A DNA stretch of 64,000 bases from Siphonodentalium dalli (Eukaryota > Mollusca > Scaphopoda > Gadilida > Siphonodentaliidae). Made by a program: the position numbers and the translations under genes. Under the pieces are notes generated by a model. That model worked only from the letters and a program-made list of their open reading frames with translations, was not told the DNA's origin and did no database searches. Shown in pieces: positions 1 through 10,977 of the stretch; positions within the stretch are counted from its first letter, which is position 1; every line of letters starts with the position of its first letter. The DNA lies in the NCBI GenBank assembly GCA_032622095.1, contig CP136066.1, forward strand, positions 170,512,664 through 170,576,663, given 5' to 3'.

Positions 1-999
1 ATAATTCGACCGGGAAGTGAATAAATTTTCAAAAGTTAAATACTTTGAAATTATACACCTTATTTCCCAGCATATAATATAAGCATTATACTTATTCACA
101 CCCGACGGAATATTCCAATATCCAACTAAACAGCGCATGCTCTGCGAGTGACCTGGGGTTATTTCAAAGCTCTTGGATGGATCTGCTAAATAATGATTCC
201 ATAACTTTCAATTGTTATCAGTGTACCTTGTCATGAATCCATGCAAAATGCATGCAGAACAATTATACATTGTCACTAATTTTATAAAACGGAGCATTGG
301 GTGTGTGTGTTGCCTTAATTATTGTAAGCTGTGTAGCTATTCGATTCCCTCCAAAAAACAGTTGACTTGTGTACCAAACGATAACTACTCAACAGGGGTT
401 TTAAGGGATTGGTTGAAATATACGGTAATACGGTATACCGTGGTATGGTTTTAGGATTACCATGGTATTTTTTATGCTTAAATACCACCCAGCACTACTC
501 TTGGCATGACTAAATCCTTTGGCACACTTTACAGGTCCCTCATCCGATTGCCACCAAACTCGATATTGATCTTCAGTGTGACCTTTAGATTGGAGCCATC
601 AGTTGATCTTTGAAATCAATGCTTCATTTATTTATATTTACATACTGAGTGTGATTATCACTAAATCCAGCATTCCGATTGGTCGGCGCCCACGTGACTA
701 CATTGAGTTGCAATTATTTCTCGGTGAACGCGCAAGAGGGTCATAATTGCAACCATAATTACATCGATGCGTCATTGATTTTGGAGAAGAAGAACGCGTA
801 ATGTTTTGGGTGCAATTGCACTCGCGCAGGATTGACTTAATAAATCATCAGGTTTCAATATAAAGAGCCTTGTTTTGAAATTGTTCTCAGCTGGTTTCTG
901 GTCGGGTGCTATTGGATATTTTTGGCTGGTTTTCTCACGATACACTTTTCGATTTAAATACATTTACAAAAGTGGCTTTTTCGCTAAATGTATATAAAT
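1..999. other. No gene recognised
   Basis: I see no supported coding exon, RNA gene or clear transposon. Short open frames here lack any domain or splice context. If the shared 5' exons of the zinc-finger locus exist they are not visible here and should lie further upstream. Confidence 0.5.
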
Positions 1000-1168
1000 A
1001 TAAGGGTTAACTGTCATGTGGACTGTTTTTATGGAGATGTAACCGTGAGGTGAGTGGTCATAACTTGTATGTACATGTAAAACCCTTTGGGTTTTACACA
1101 AGTTATGACCACTTACCTCACAGTTACATCTCCATAAAAACAGTCCACATGACAGTTAATCCTTAAAT
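1000..1168. repeat. Palindromic MITE-like hairpin
   Basis: Two arms of about 70 bases are nearly perfect reverse complements around a short centre near 1085. Each outer end contains GTTAACTGTCATG or its complement. No coding capacity. The structure is that of a fold-back MITE; the superfamily cannot be assigned. Confidence 0.75.
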
Positions 1169-1439
1169 ACGTATACATCTATTGTAAAAAGTCAGATGAC
1201 CTCTAAATATGATTCAACTATAATGTGTCCCCCCCCCCCCCCAATCCCTGATTCACCTCTACTCTGTAGTTCATAGGAAAATGACCACTAACAATATGAT
1301 GTCACCATGTACAAATGTACATGTAGTTCATAGGGCTATATGACCACATTGCCACAAGGGTCTTAGCTTTTGTAAAGCTACTGTATGTGAAAAGTGCAAG
1401 CAATATTAAATTGTGGTGTGTGTTGATATATCAGACACA

Positions 1440-1500
1440 ACACTATAGTAATGCTCTAAATAATCGACTCCTTAATCACAGCAGAATTATGGGTAATTTT
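1440..1500 (+). repeat. Truncated TA-type MITE (family B)
   Basis: The left end of the family whose full copies lie at 6218-6430, 15037-15217 and 25001-25195 (AGTAATGCTCTAAATAATCG here). It is cut at 1500 where the GTCC-headed repeat begins. Confidence 0.7.
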
Positions 1501-1770
1501 TGTCCCCCGCCAAATTGAAAATTTGCGGGGGATATAGGAATGGGTTCCATTCGTCCGTCTGTCTGTCTGGGTGTACGTGCACTCCGTCCGTCCGTCCTGA
1601 ATTTGTAAGAGTCATAACTTGAACAAATGTCAACGGATTTCAAAGATTTGTGGTATATGAGATCACCTGACCATTACCTAGAATGAGTTCGCAAGCCAGG
1701 TCCGGCCGGATATTTTTAACGGAGTTATTGGACTTTGTTTATTATTATTGTTGAATTTACCAAATAGACG
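1501..1770 (+). repeat. GTCC-headed dispersed repeat
   Basis: A short hairpin (CCCCCGCCAAATT with its complement) is followed by runs of GTCCGTC/GTCTGTC and a body containing GGAGTTATTGGAC-like phrases. The same order of parts recurs at 49650-50160 and 62855-63480. Noncoding as far as can be seen. Confidence 0.6.
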
Positions 1771-2148
1771 ACGTCACAGGGCTCATTTCCACAAATCTCA
1801 ACAACAAAAAAATGTTCATATGTATTGAGCATTAATTGCAAAATACATTAACTCTTAACATATCTCTGTGTAATATGTGAGAAGATTGACTATCATGTGT
1901 TTGTAATTATAGTGACATTATTAAGTAGATAACTACTGTACATTGTAGAAAATGATCAGCTGATCATCATAGTCTCGTGTACCAGAACAATTGACAGGCA
2001 CTGGAGGAAATTTAGGATCACATGTTATCATGGAGAGGTGTCAATTTATAGACAAGGGAAGCTATCATAATCCATGCTTACGAATTGCACAAACAAATTA
2101 AAATAAAGTCCTCCCTCCCTCATTGATTCAGAAACAAATTTGTCTGAG
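1771..2148. other. No feature recognised
   Basis: AT-rich sequence without a recognisable gene or element boundary. Confidence 0.4.
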
Positions 2149-2149
2149 A

Positions 2150-2345
2150 CAACCCTTTCAGTGCGATTTTTGTATCAACCCATATACCCTGTGCCAATGC
2201 ATTCTCTTATATATGCGAGTCGACCATAGGTCGCCTCGCATATATAAGAGAATGCATTGGCCTAACAATTTTTCATCATTTGTTATTATTTTTTACAATG
2301 TTTTACAATTTTAATAATTTTTTCTTATATTCTTTAAATAATTTA
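2150..2345. repeat. Hairpin repeat (family A), solo copy
   Basis: Contains a 69-base near-perfect hairpin at 2193-2261 starting GCCAATGCATTCTC and ending in its complement. The left flank (ACCCTTTCAGTGCGA, then TATCAACCCATA) matches the ends of the TTAA-flanked MITE at 2745-2894, so this looks like a copy of that family with one side degraded. It lies about 170 bases upstream of zinc-finger exon 1. Confidence 0.7.
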
Positions 2346-2386
2346 GATTTTTGGCCTTAATACTGAATAAAAATTTGATGAAAAGC

Positions 2387-2434
2387 AAATTTCACAAGTG
2401 GACTCCTGACCGGTCATCACTTTTATCATTTCAG
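2387..2434 (+). promoter_or_regulatory. 3' intron end of exon 1 (shared block)
   Basis: The 48 bases before exon 1 share an order of words with the intron ends of exons 4 and 5: AAATTTCACAAG, a branch-point-like CTGAC (A at 2409, 25 bases before the AG), a GGTCA/GGTT word, a pyrimidine stretch and CAG. The branch-point role is inferred from spacing and fit to the YTNAY consensus. Confidence 0.6.
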
Positions 2435-2701
2435 AGAGTGATTACTGACCTGGTGTTTACTTGTGAAATTTGCCATCAAGTCTACAAGAATAGAGGAAGT
2501 TTACGCAGACACAAAGAAAAGCACAGCGCGCACTGGAAACATCAGTGTAGATTTTGTGGGAAAGCTTTTTATCGTAAAGACAAGCTTATGAAGCACCATG
2601 CTTCTCATATCAGATTCTTAGAAAATTCACACACTGTTAACTTGTCTAGTAATATTGATATTAATGCTGGACCGGTTACTCTTTTCGATGGAAATTCATG
2701 A
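2435..2701 (+). CDS. Zinc-finger exon 1 (two C2H2 fingers), 3' terminal
   Basis: Alternative C-terminal exon of a C2H2 zinc-finger transcription factor, presumed nuclear and DNA-binding. It starts in phase 0 after ATCATTTCAG; there is no ATG ahead of the fingers, so the N-terminus must come from an upstream exon. Finger 1 (FTCEICHQVY...KEKH) and finger 2 (HQCRFCGKAFYR...HASH) both have C-x2-C-x12-H-x3-H spacing, joined by a short linker with Trp rather than a TGEKP linker. Predicted helix contacts (-1,+3,+6) are N-S-R and R-K-K. A serine/asparagine-rich tail of about 35 residues follows, then TGA. An AATAAA lies at 2830-2835, 129 bases past the stop and inside a MITE. Membership in a shared gene is inferred from the other nine exons. 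Confidence 0.88.
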   Translation, partial: RVITDLVFTCEICHQVYKNRGSLRRHKEKHSAHWKHQCRFCGKAFYRKDKLMKHHASHIRFLENSHTVNLSSNIDINAGPVTLFDGNS

Positions 2702-2744
2702 TATTGCTAATATTTAGTTAGAATCATTGTGAATACTTTCTTAA

Positions 2745-2894
2745 CCCTTTCAGTGCCAAGTGCGATTTTTGTATCAACCCATATTTCCTCTTAGAGCTCT
2801 TTCCATCAATGTATCACATTATTATAATCAATAAATTTGAAAAATGATCAACGAAATATGGGTTGATACAAAAATCGGACTGGCACTGAAAGGG
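2745..2894. mobile_element. TTAA-flanked MITE (piggyBac-like)
   Basis: 150 bases with terminal inverted repeats CCCTTTCAGTGCC... and ...GGCACTGAAAGGG, flanked on both sides by TTAA (2741-2744, 2895-2898). TTAA target and CCCTTT ends are hallmarks of piggyBac-type elements. No coding capacity. It contains the first AATAAA after exon 1. Confidence 0.8.
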
Positions 2895-2904
2895 TTAATT
2901 GTTA

Positions 2905-3750
2905 TTTATAGGCCTTGACGGCATGCAGGCCTGAGTTTAGTGTGCCGGGTATTTGCAGAGTGAGATCCAGAGAGGGTGAATTTAGTGACGCTACCCCACA
3001 CAACTGGCTAGTATCACTAAATTCCCCTCTGGGGACCTCTTTCTGCTCAGGCCTCATCTTCTCTGGAAATTTCTTTATCATCAAATTAAAGACATATTAT
3101 GCATAAAACTGATAAGTTATACTCAGGTGCTATGCCAACTGGAGAAATGTAGCTTTCTATTAACATCGCTGAAAATCTCAAGCAAATCAAACATAACTCT
3201 CTGGCACATATAAAACATTGTCTGAACTATGCTCAATTGTAAATATTTACTTCTCGATTTGGGACGAAATTAACGAAAATTATTTCACCATCAAGAGTTA
3301 CTGAATTTAATTAATATATAAGAACGGCAGTGTGTGTTTTCAATTTGGATTAATATTCGTAAAATTATCTACTTTGAGCAAGATTATGCTCCATTTATAT
3401 TTGATCACCCTACCGGACTGTTCACATCACTTTAACTTGGAGATGTTCACTTCCATTTGACCACCATACCAGAGTGTTTCAAATCAATTTATCAAGTTTC
3501 TTAGTTTCTTTTGAAACTTCTTTAAAAAAATTCTTTTCTTTTTCAATTTAGTTTCTCTATATCCCCAAACTGGCAGACAAAACAATGCATAATCAAGGTA
3601 CCCAACACATCACCATCTGGGAACTGAAATCTGTGTCTACATATACAGTATGTCTCCCATAGCAGATGAGGCCATGCAGAACGATGTCCCCAGATGATGA
3701 ATTTACCTTCTGGGGACCTTATTCTGCAAATGTTGGCAACAATATTCTCA
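2905..3750. repeat. Family C repeat with hairpin ends
   Basis: The left end holds the hairpin phrase around AGAGGGTGAATTTAGTGA and its complement (about 2960-3035); the right end (about 3670-3725) holds a diverged version. Between them lies a block including a TATCCCCAAACTGGCAGA word. The same arrangement occurs at 6433-6890, about 14030-14530 and 29040-29450. Noncoding; the superfamily is unclear. Confidence 0.6.
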
Positions 3751-3760
3751 GGCCTATTAA

Positions 3761-4152
3761 CCCATTACCCAACAAAACGGCCAAAACCGGCCAAATAAAG
3801 CTTCAACAGCCTAAAATATCTTCGGTCTGTCTCAATAGAACCATACAAATATGGATATCATTGGAACCGGCTCCTTGACCAAATTGTGATAGTTACAGTT
3901 ATGCCCTGTGCCAATGCATTCTCTTATATATGCGAGTCGACCATAGGTCGCCTCGCATATATAAGAGAATGCATTGGCCTAAAAAAAATCTTTTTTTAAC
4001 ACTTTTTACCATTTTTTCTTACATTCTTTAACAATTTTATAATTTTTAATGTGTTAAGCCAATGCATTCTCTTATATATGCGAGGCGACCTATGGTCGAC
4101 TCGCATATATAAGAGAATGCATTGGCACGGGGCCCTTCTGTTGGGTAAAGTG
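3761..4152. mobile_element. TTAA-flanked MITE with paired hairpins
   Basis: Flanked by TTAA (3757-3760, 4153-4156), with ends CCCATTACCCAACA and TGTTGGGTAAAGTG. Two family A hairpins (3910-3978 and 4058-4126) sit inside in opposite orientation, separated by a T-rich spacer. Close relatives are at 14619-14986 and 26862-27301. Confidence 0.78.
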
Positions 4153-4253
4153 TTAACATGCATACTATAGTACTATACTCTTCTATCCTTAATGTAGTAC
4201 TGTTCTATCCTTTATGTAGAACAATGACTTATCAAAGCATGGTGGCTCCCCAG

Positions 4254-4710
4254 TTAAAGGTACTCAATCCAAATTAACGCTCGCAAATTACTATTTCCTT
4301 GGCTTCGGCAGGGGCTTCGGTGGTAAAAAATATTTGATTCGAGTCGAGGAACCCACCCATCACAGCTCAGAGTGATCAGATATCGATGTTTGAAATCTAT
4401 TATTTTAATGTTAAGTGGCCCAATAGACAGTCAACGAGAAGAATTTCATTGACAAAATAGCGGGTAAAGATGGTTAACTCTAAAATCTAGTGGCTTTTTG
4501 TGTCAGATATTTGACAAACCGGCAAAATTTCGTTGAACAAAATGTTGATAAATAACAGGTTTTGTGCCATGTTATACTATAGTTGATTGTGCTTTTCATT
4601 ATTTTTGGGCAATATTTAGATTCTGATAACTGAAGCGGCATTTCCAAAAATGTTGTTGTTGTTGGAATGTGATGATATGGGGACCCTCTGGTCGGATTGA
4701 GTACCTTTAA
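4254..4710. mobile_element. Family D MITE, about 450 bp
   Basis: The ends are inverted: TTAAAGGTACTCAATCC at left, GGATTGAGTACCTTTAA at right. The interior matches, in the opposite orientation, copies at 30387-30690 (truncated), 32725-33170 and 47043-47462. The TTAA at each end may be the target duplication. No coding capacity. Confidence 0.75.
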
Positions 4711-4934
4711 ACTGCATTTTGGTAAGACTTTAAAAGCTGCTATAAACCACAAGACCACCAGAGGATTGTGTGGTTAAAATGCATATAATCATCAACTGAC
4801 CGGTATGAAATGGTAACTTGCAGTATAACTGTGGCTTCAGAAAATATATATATGTCATAGAAATGACAGTCAAGGAATATAACTTGGTTCCTTTATCACT
4901 TTCATTTGCAGTGGCACAGCAGTCACATAATTTG

Positions 4935-5226
4935 TTAACACTTTCATGATGGGAGCGGCGCTGGTGCAGCATTAAAGATCATGTGCCAGTGCATTCTCTT
5001 ATATATGCGAGTCTCCCATTGGGAGCCTCACATACATGTATATAAGAGAATGCCTGGCTTACAAGGTCATGGTAAATATTGTTTATATATAGGCCAATGC
5101 ATTCTCTTATATATGCGAGGCTCCCTATGGGAGACTGAGGCTCCCTATGGGAGACTCATATATAAGCGAATGCATTGGCACAGGGTGTTTGCAAAATTTC
5201 AAGAAGCTCCAGTCATGGAAGTGCTA
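4935..5226. mobile_element. Family A MITE, CATGATGGGAGC subtype
   Basis: The left end TTAACACTTTCATGATGGGA pairs with the right end GCTCCAGTCATGGAAGTG. Two diverged hairpins (about 4983-5055 and 5093-5180) lie inside. Related to 10978-11213 and 48068-48302. The short open frames across it are translations of the hairpin, not genes. Confidence 0.7.
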
Positions 5227-5700
5227 AAGGCCCATTCAATTTTGAAATGCCCAGATCACATTATGCACAACATATTCCATATTATATACCATTTGGAAGA
5301 GGAACCAAAAATATATATATTCCACCAGAATACGGAACAGCTGTGGCCTTGGAGTGTCCACCAAGTGATAGAGATTCTCAGATTCACCCCAAGACTTCCC
5401 CGTTATTTCCCTTCTTCCGATATTTCCCCCCAGAATGCATTATACTTCACAACTAAGAGATAGTTATTCCCCTTCGTTTGAGAAAAATAAACTGGCAGGT
5501 TGAGATTAAGCACAGAAAACACAGCGGTACTTTGACCGGATAAGTTGATAATACAATATTTTGGAGTTTACTCTTTCAAGTGGTATACAATATGGAATGT
5601 GTTGTATATAATGTGATCTGGTGATACGAAAATTAAGTGGGCTCTTAATTGCTCTATGGTTTTACTGCAGTTATAAATGCACAATAACCTCAGTTACTGG
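5227..5700. other. No gene recognised
   Basis: Contains a loose inverted repeat (ATTATATACCATTTGG near 5280 and its partner near 5580-5620). An open frame through this stretch shows no domain and no splice context. Confidence 0.35.
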
Positions 5701-5702
5701 AT

Positions 5703-5873
5703 CATTTACTCAGGGAAGTACAATATGCTGTCATACATTTACTCAGAGAAGTACAGCATGCTGTCATACATTTACTTAGGGAAGTACAGTATGCTGTCAT
5801 ACATTTACTTAGGGAAGTACAGTATGCTGTCATACATTTACTCGGAGAAGTACAGTATGCTGTCGTACATTTA
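5703..5873 (+). repeat. 33-bp tandem repeat, about 5 copies
   Basis: The unit is about 33 bases (GGGAAGTACAGTATGCTGTC with a TACATTTACT spacer). Because 33 is a multiple of three it leaves an open frame, which is a by-product rather than a gene. Confidence 0.85.
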
Positions 5874-6217
5874 ACTATTTAGATATCCATTTTGGGTTAT
5901 CCTGATTAAGTTTTTAATGAGACGTCACACAGCAAAACAATATATGTGTCAAAACTTTGTCATAATCATTTTGTTTTTACACACTTTCTTGATTGTTCCG
6001 ACCTGAATAAACCTTTACTTGATTGACCTGTTGTCATATCAGCAACTTTCATTGAATCATCATTATTGAAGCAGATTCATCTGATTGGGAATATAAATAT
6101 TGTATTGCTACAATTCCAAGTAATTTCCAGTCTGACCCTTGTACAGTGTGACGACTCTATTAGTATTGCTAATTGATCAATCAGTATATGATCTTACCCG
6201 GGTTCAGAGTACATGTA

Positions 6218-6430
6218 CAGTAATGCCCTAAGTAATCGACTCCCTAACGACAGCCGAATTATGGGTAACTTTTCAGGATTTAGTCGGAAATATGGCTTGT
6301 TGCCATTCATCGGAAAGCCCTCCCCGAGAGCTTTCCGATGAATGGCAACAAGCCATATTTTCGACTGAATCCTGAAAAGTTACCCATAATTCTGCTGTCG
6401 TTAGGGAGTCGATTACTTAGGGCATTACTC
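6218..6430. mobile_element. TA-flanked palindromic MITE (family B), full copy
   Basis: An almost perfect 213-base palindrome beginning CAGTAATGCCCTAAGTAATC and ending in its complement, flanked by TA (6216-6217, 6431-6432). TA target and CAGT ends fit a Tc1/mariner-type non-autonomous element. Other copies: 15037-15217, 25001-25195, and partial ones at 1440, 8591, 9297, 17528, 26499, 29458/29690 and 39747. Confidence 0.82.
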
Positions 6431-6432
6431 TA

Positions 6433-6895
6433 CCTCAGTTTGATGCAAGTCTGAGTTTAGTGTGCCTGTCATTTGCAGAATGAGGTTCCCAGAGGGTGAA
6501 TTTAGTGATGCTATCCCGCACAGTGGTTTAGCATCATCAAATTCACCCTCCGGGAACCTCGTTCTGCATGGCCTCATCTGCTATGGGAGACATAGACTCA
6601 GATTTGAAGTTCCCAAATTGTGAATATTGTGACACCTATTGGGAACCTCGATTATGCAATGTGTCGTCTGCCAATTTGGGGATATAGAGGAACTAAACTA
6701 AAAAAGAAATACATGTAAGAGTTCTAAGTTTCTATAGAAATTTGATAATAAAGAAACAAGTTCCAGAGAAGATGAGGCCTAAGCAGAAGGAGGTCCCCAG
6801 AGGGTGAATTTTTAGTGATGCTAGCCCACAATGTGGGAGAGTGTCACTAAATTCACCCTCTGGGGACCCTATTCTGCAAATGACAGACACGCTAT
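6433..6895. repeat. Family C repeat with hairpin at both ends
   Basis: Hairpin units at about 6475-6565 and 6800-6885 (CAGAGGGTGAATTTAGTGAT and complement) enclose a block that includes the TTGGGGATATAG phrase shared with 3540-3580 and 14240. No coding capacity seen. Confidence 0.65.
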
Positions 6896-6948
6896 AATCA
6901 GGCTTGTTTTGATGAAAATTTACACGGTCCAGGAGACCGATGAAGATA

Positions 6949-7322
6949 CCCCGCTGGACAAAACAAGTGTCCATTGGCACCGCGGTGTATTTGCTGTTCG
7001 GCCGCGGTGTCAGAGTTTGTAACTGCAGTTGAGCACCGCGGTCGAACGGCAAGTACACTGGCCGAACGGCAAGTTCACTGCGGCCGAACGGCAACTACCC
7101 TCGCGGCCGAATGACATGTACACCGTGGTTAAGATTTCTGGTTTGTATCATCTTTTTTCAGTTTAATGAAAGTACACCGCAGCTACTACACCATGCCAAA
7201 TGGCAAGTAAACCGCGGCCCAACTGTAGTTAGCCGGTGGAGCCGCGGTGTAGTTGCATTTCGGCCGCGGTGGCAACGCTAACTGCACCGCAGTTAAGTGG
7301 ACACTTGTTTTGTCCAGCAGGG
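6949..7322. mobile_element. GC-rich TA-flanked MITE
   Basis: Terminal inverted repeats CCCCGCTGGACAAAACAAGT and ACTTGTTTTGTCCAGCAGGG, each next to TA (6947-6948, 7323-7324). The inside is much more GC-rich than the surroundings and repeats GGCCGAACGGCAA and ACCGCGG words. Open frames inside are chance products of that composition. Confidence 0.82.
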
Positions 7323-7324
7323 TA

Positions 7325-8106
7325 CATGATCTGGTTGCATGTTAACTGCATGGCGGTGATTTGTTGAATATAAACTGTTATGTGATACTATTTGTTAATA
7401 TTTTAATATGTCATGTGACTATCGCAATGGTCCTTCTTAAAATAAAGTCTTAATTTTTTACTGTTATCTACTTAATATAGTACATGTAGCTGAAGTACTT
7501 CAGCTGTTTCCCCAATATCAGTATCCCTAACTACCTTCATAAACAAGGCATTTCAAAAATGAAGAACTCAGAATCTAACTGCTTAGCTCAAACAGGCCCC
7601 CGGTGGCTCAGAAAGAATAAGACCTTGATAGCCACTGCCTGAAGTACATGTAATAGTATTGAGAGTGGAATATAGGCGCAATAAAATCATTTAATACCTG
7701 TGCCTTTGAAATGAAATGATATGAATTGTTGCTTGATGTAGCTTTATAAATGAACCAACTCAATACATATTGCTGCACAAGTAAAATTGGGGTGTCATCC
7801 AGAGGACAACTGTTTTTCATCCAAATAATTTAGCAAAACTTTAAAACATAATCCCCAGAACCACCAGGCCTGTTATGATTATATGGTTATGAGGGTCCTT
7901 GGGTGATTAGGATTCATATCTGTTGAAACTGGGAAAACCAGTCAGAAAGGGGCAGAGCAAGGGCCGCTGGACTTAGCACTTTTCCCTCCAGTTAATATAT
8001 GAAATAATACCATACATCTTTTTCGATTGATTGATCATGAGCTTCCAACTATTTTATGGATATATCTCGAGTTAAATATTCCTAGAAGGGTTGGAAACTT
8101 GTGATT
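7325..8106. other. No feature recognised
   Basis: AT-rich intronic sequence with no exon, RNA gene or repeat boundary that I can support. Confidence 0.4.
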
Positions 8107-8285
8107 AACCCTTAGCTTCCTGAAATTTTGCGAAAACCCAGTGCTAATGCATTCTCTTATGTATGCGAGACCCCCTATGGGAGACTCGCAACAGTGAGAC
8201 TCGCATATATAAGAGAATGCACTTGCACAGGATCTTTGGTTCTGCATCAGTTCAGCTCCCGTCATGAAAGATTTCTTATAGTAGA
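8107..8285. repeat. Family A hairpin, diverged
   Basis: Starts TTAACCCTTAGCTTCCTGA and holds a diverged hairpin (about 8141-8228) with the TGCATTCTCTTAT word and its complement; the right end keeps GCTCCCGTCATGAAAG. A degraded TTAA-type MITE. Confidence 0.6.
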
Positions 8286-8392
8286 AATATATCATTATTA
8301 GAAACTTGTACAACATCTCATATATTCAAGCCTAAATATATTTTCTGAAACCATTTGGCCAATTGCGCTCATACCCATTATCTGCATGTGGT

Positions 8393-8541
8393 GTACTCTC
8401 AGGTGCCTAATAATAGTGATGTGTGGGGATTTAGGCTGAAATTAATAATAGTGATGGCAATTTCAAATAATAGTGATCATTTGGGAATTTTTTCCAAAAT
8501 TAATAATCGTGCTGACACTATTATTTGGCACCTGAGAGTAC
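8393..8541. mobile_element. Short MITE, GTAC or TA flanks
   Basis: The ends GTACTCTCAGGTGCC and GGCACCTGAGAGTAC are exact complements. The interior repeats AATAATAGTGAT. The target duplication is GTAC or TA. Confidence 0.75.
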
Positions 8542-8590
8542 TTGCCTTGGATGAATTGGGTACATAATTTGTTCAAATGAGGCTGCATAC

Positions 8591-9330
8591 AGTAATGCCC
8601 TAAATAATCGATTCCTTAACCACAGCAGAATTATTGGTAATTTTTCAGGATTTAATCGTAAATATGGCTTGTTGCCATTCAATGGAAAGCTCTCAGATTT
8701 CTTATTTCATGTATTAATAAACATAATAAAGGAGTCATTATTTTCTAGTTGAGGTGAGGATTTCTATAACAGAACACTCCTTTTCACAAGAAAAATACAG
8801 CGAGATAATTTATTTGCATCAGCAATTCAGTAAACGGATATAATATTGCACTCACAATATAATCATAAGTTGGGTTTTTCTCAAACAAAATGTCGTTGTG
8901 GGATAGACCAATGTCCAGTTACATGTACACTTATATATGCCCATATTTGAACTGAGAAGTGAAAGGATCTAAATAAGCCATATAATAAACAATTACAGTC
9001 ATCATAAGCATCTTCACAAGAGGGTCGAGTGCAAATTTGAGCACCCTGTAAATTGAAAATTACGAGTGCGTACATGTGCGAGAACTCCCCCCCCCCCCCC
9101 TCTCCTGAGAAGGACTGACAGCAAAACAGGCCACGGAGTAACACTATTTTCCTCTTTGTCAATTTCAATTCACAGACCATGACCATACAAAAAACCATTG
9201 TTTTGTCTGGGCCATAATTGTACATCAGTAAGCTTCAAACAATGTCAGGCATTAAAAGGGCTCAAGGCCACCAAATCCAGGTTTCATGCGACATACAGTA
9301 ATGCCCTAATTAATCGACTTCTTAAAGGGG
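8591..9330. repeat. Family B fragments and unassigned sequence
   Basis: A half copy of family B (8591-8695) and a short end fragment (9297-9325) flank about 600 bases where nothing is recognised except a poly-C run near 9090. Confidence 0.5.
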
Positions 9331-10002
9331 TACTGTACACAGAGATAGGCAATTTTTTTATTTACTCCCATTGACATACATGTAACTTTCAAGTTAGATT
9401 GTGTTCGTGTTATATGAGTTTCGTATAAACCTAATTTAGCGACGAAAATATTGATCTTGGAAATAAAAATATTACGATTTCAAACTACGCGCCATGTTTT
9501 TGACCTTCACCGGAGAAGACGCAGGTTGCAGGATGAACCGGAAGTTCATCTATTAAATTGTGACTTACAAAACTAGAAAATATACTTTTGGTAATATAAC
9601 TTGCTGAATGCTGATATAAGCCCAAGTTGCCAGGAAATGATATGGGCCATTGGTTCATTTCTTTCACCTTTCATATGCTTCAGAAACAACCAGACAGGCC
9701 CCATTTTAGGCTTACTTTCAAAAAAAAATTGTACATGTAGTTGAAGTTGAACATTAAATTACATGTATATGATGATTTATCATCGATTTGCTGACACAAA
9801 TACGGCAGATAACCTAGTTTGTTTTCCTTCAAGATGACATCATGATATACTAGTATATAATGCCAACTGTATGGAGCGCTGTTCCTGTAGTTATTTTATC
9901 ACATATCGGTTAAAAACACAGGAAAAAATACGTTCAGAATTGACGACCAAGCTAGCTCAAGATCTACCCGCGATGTTTAGCGAAAATTAGATTTAATTAT
10001 TT
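9331..10002. other. No gene recognised
   Basis: Nothing coding is supported. AT-rich intron sequence. Confidence 0.35.
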
Positions 10003-10459
10003 GTGACCCGCCATATCAAATCCAGTCGTGAGTCGGGATTTTTTTTTACCCTGTGCCAATGCATTCTCTTATATATGCGAGTCGACCATAGGTCGCCTCG
10101 CATATATAAGAGAATGCATTGGCCTAACAATTTTTTACAATTTTAATAATTTGTTCTTGTATTCTTTAACAATTTTATAATTTCACCCATACAGATCCCC
10201 AGACAAACGAGCAGACAACACTCTTCTATATGCTTCTATATATGTGTGTGGCTCCCTGCAGGGTAATGGATGTTTTTTATTTTTTATGTCCTAAAACTTG
10301 TAAGAGACATTTATTTTAAAAACATGATAACAAATTGTTAGGCCAATGCATTCTCTTATATATGCGAGGCGACCTATGGTCGACTCGCATATATAAGAGA
10401 ATGCATTGGGACAGGTAAAAAAATCCTGACTTACGACTGGATTTGATATGGTGGGTCAC
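10003..10459. mobile_element. GTGACCCGCC MITE with nested hairpin pair
   Basis: Ends GTGACCCGCCATATCAAATC and GATTTGATATGGTGGGTCAC form an inverted repeat continuing inward for about 45 bases. Inside are two family A hairpins (10055-10123 and 10340-10411) in opposite orientation plus the same spacer found at 26963-27176, so one element appears to have inserted into another. Confidence 0.75.
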
Positions 10460-10593
10460 ATTTGGCTCCCTGACTAAAATAAGCAATGTATGTGGTGTAA
10501 ATTTTCTTGAAAAATAATAAACGTGCATGCACTTCTATCTGGAACACAAAAGTTGTGTTGTGCCTAATTGGGCATCACTGTTTATCTTTTCAG

Positions 10594-10929
10594 ATATCGG
10601 TGAAAGGCCTTCCTTATACCTGTCGTGTTTGCCAGGAAGTCTTCGCAAATAGGACGGATTACTTCATCCACAAACGGACACACAAGAATCTGAATATGAT
10701 TTATGTCTGTGACATTTGCGACAAAATCTATACACGAATAGAGAGTTTTTCGAGGCATAAAGCAAAACATAGGGAGTGGGATCACGAGTGTAAATTCTGT
10801 GGGAAATGTTTCTATCGTAACGATCACCTAAAAAATCATCTGGCCACCCACACGGGCAAACAGAAAACTGGACAAAAGCTTCATAAAGCAACTGGCAAAA
10901 ATAAACGAACACTTATGAAGAAATATTAG
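10594..10929 (+). CDS. Zinc-finger exon 2 (three C2H2 fingers), 3' terminal
   Basis: Alternative C-terminal exon, phase 0 after TATCTTTTCAG; a branch-point-like CTAAT lies at 10565-10569. It is the only member with three fingers. An extra N-terminal finger (YTCRVCQEVF...KRTH) precedes the standard pair (YVCDICDKIY...KAKH and HECKFCGKCFYR...LATH). Helix contacts (-1,+3,+6) are N-D-I, R-S-R and R-H-N. The last finger keeps the FYRxD signature. A basic tail of about 25 residues rich in Lys/Gly/Thr ends at TAG and may help DNA binding or nuclear import. The exon sits between two MITEs (10003-10459 and 10978-11213). Confidence 0.9.
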   Translation: MSVKGLPYTCRVCQEVFANRTDYFIHKRTHKNLNMIYVCDICDKIYTRIESFSRHKAKHREWDHECKFCGKCFYRNDHLKNHLATHTGKQKTGQKLHKATGKNKRTLMKKY

Positions 10930-10977
10930 TGACCAATTTGGCTGGACTCTTGTCTCTTATTGTCTTGTTTCTATTAA

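Noticed and set aside
4981-5463. 160-codon open frame on plus
   Set aside because: It translates two family A hairpins and flanking sequence; no domain, and repeated CILLYMR strings appear wherever the hairpin occurs.
5677-5874. Repetitive peptide frame (MLSYIY repeats)
   Set aside because: Product of a 33-bp tandem repeat whose length is a multiple of three.
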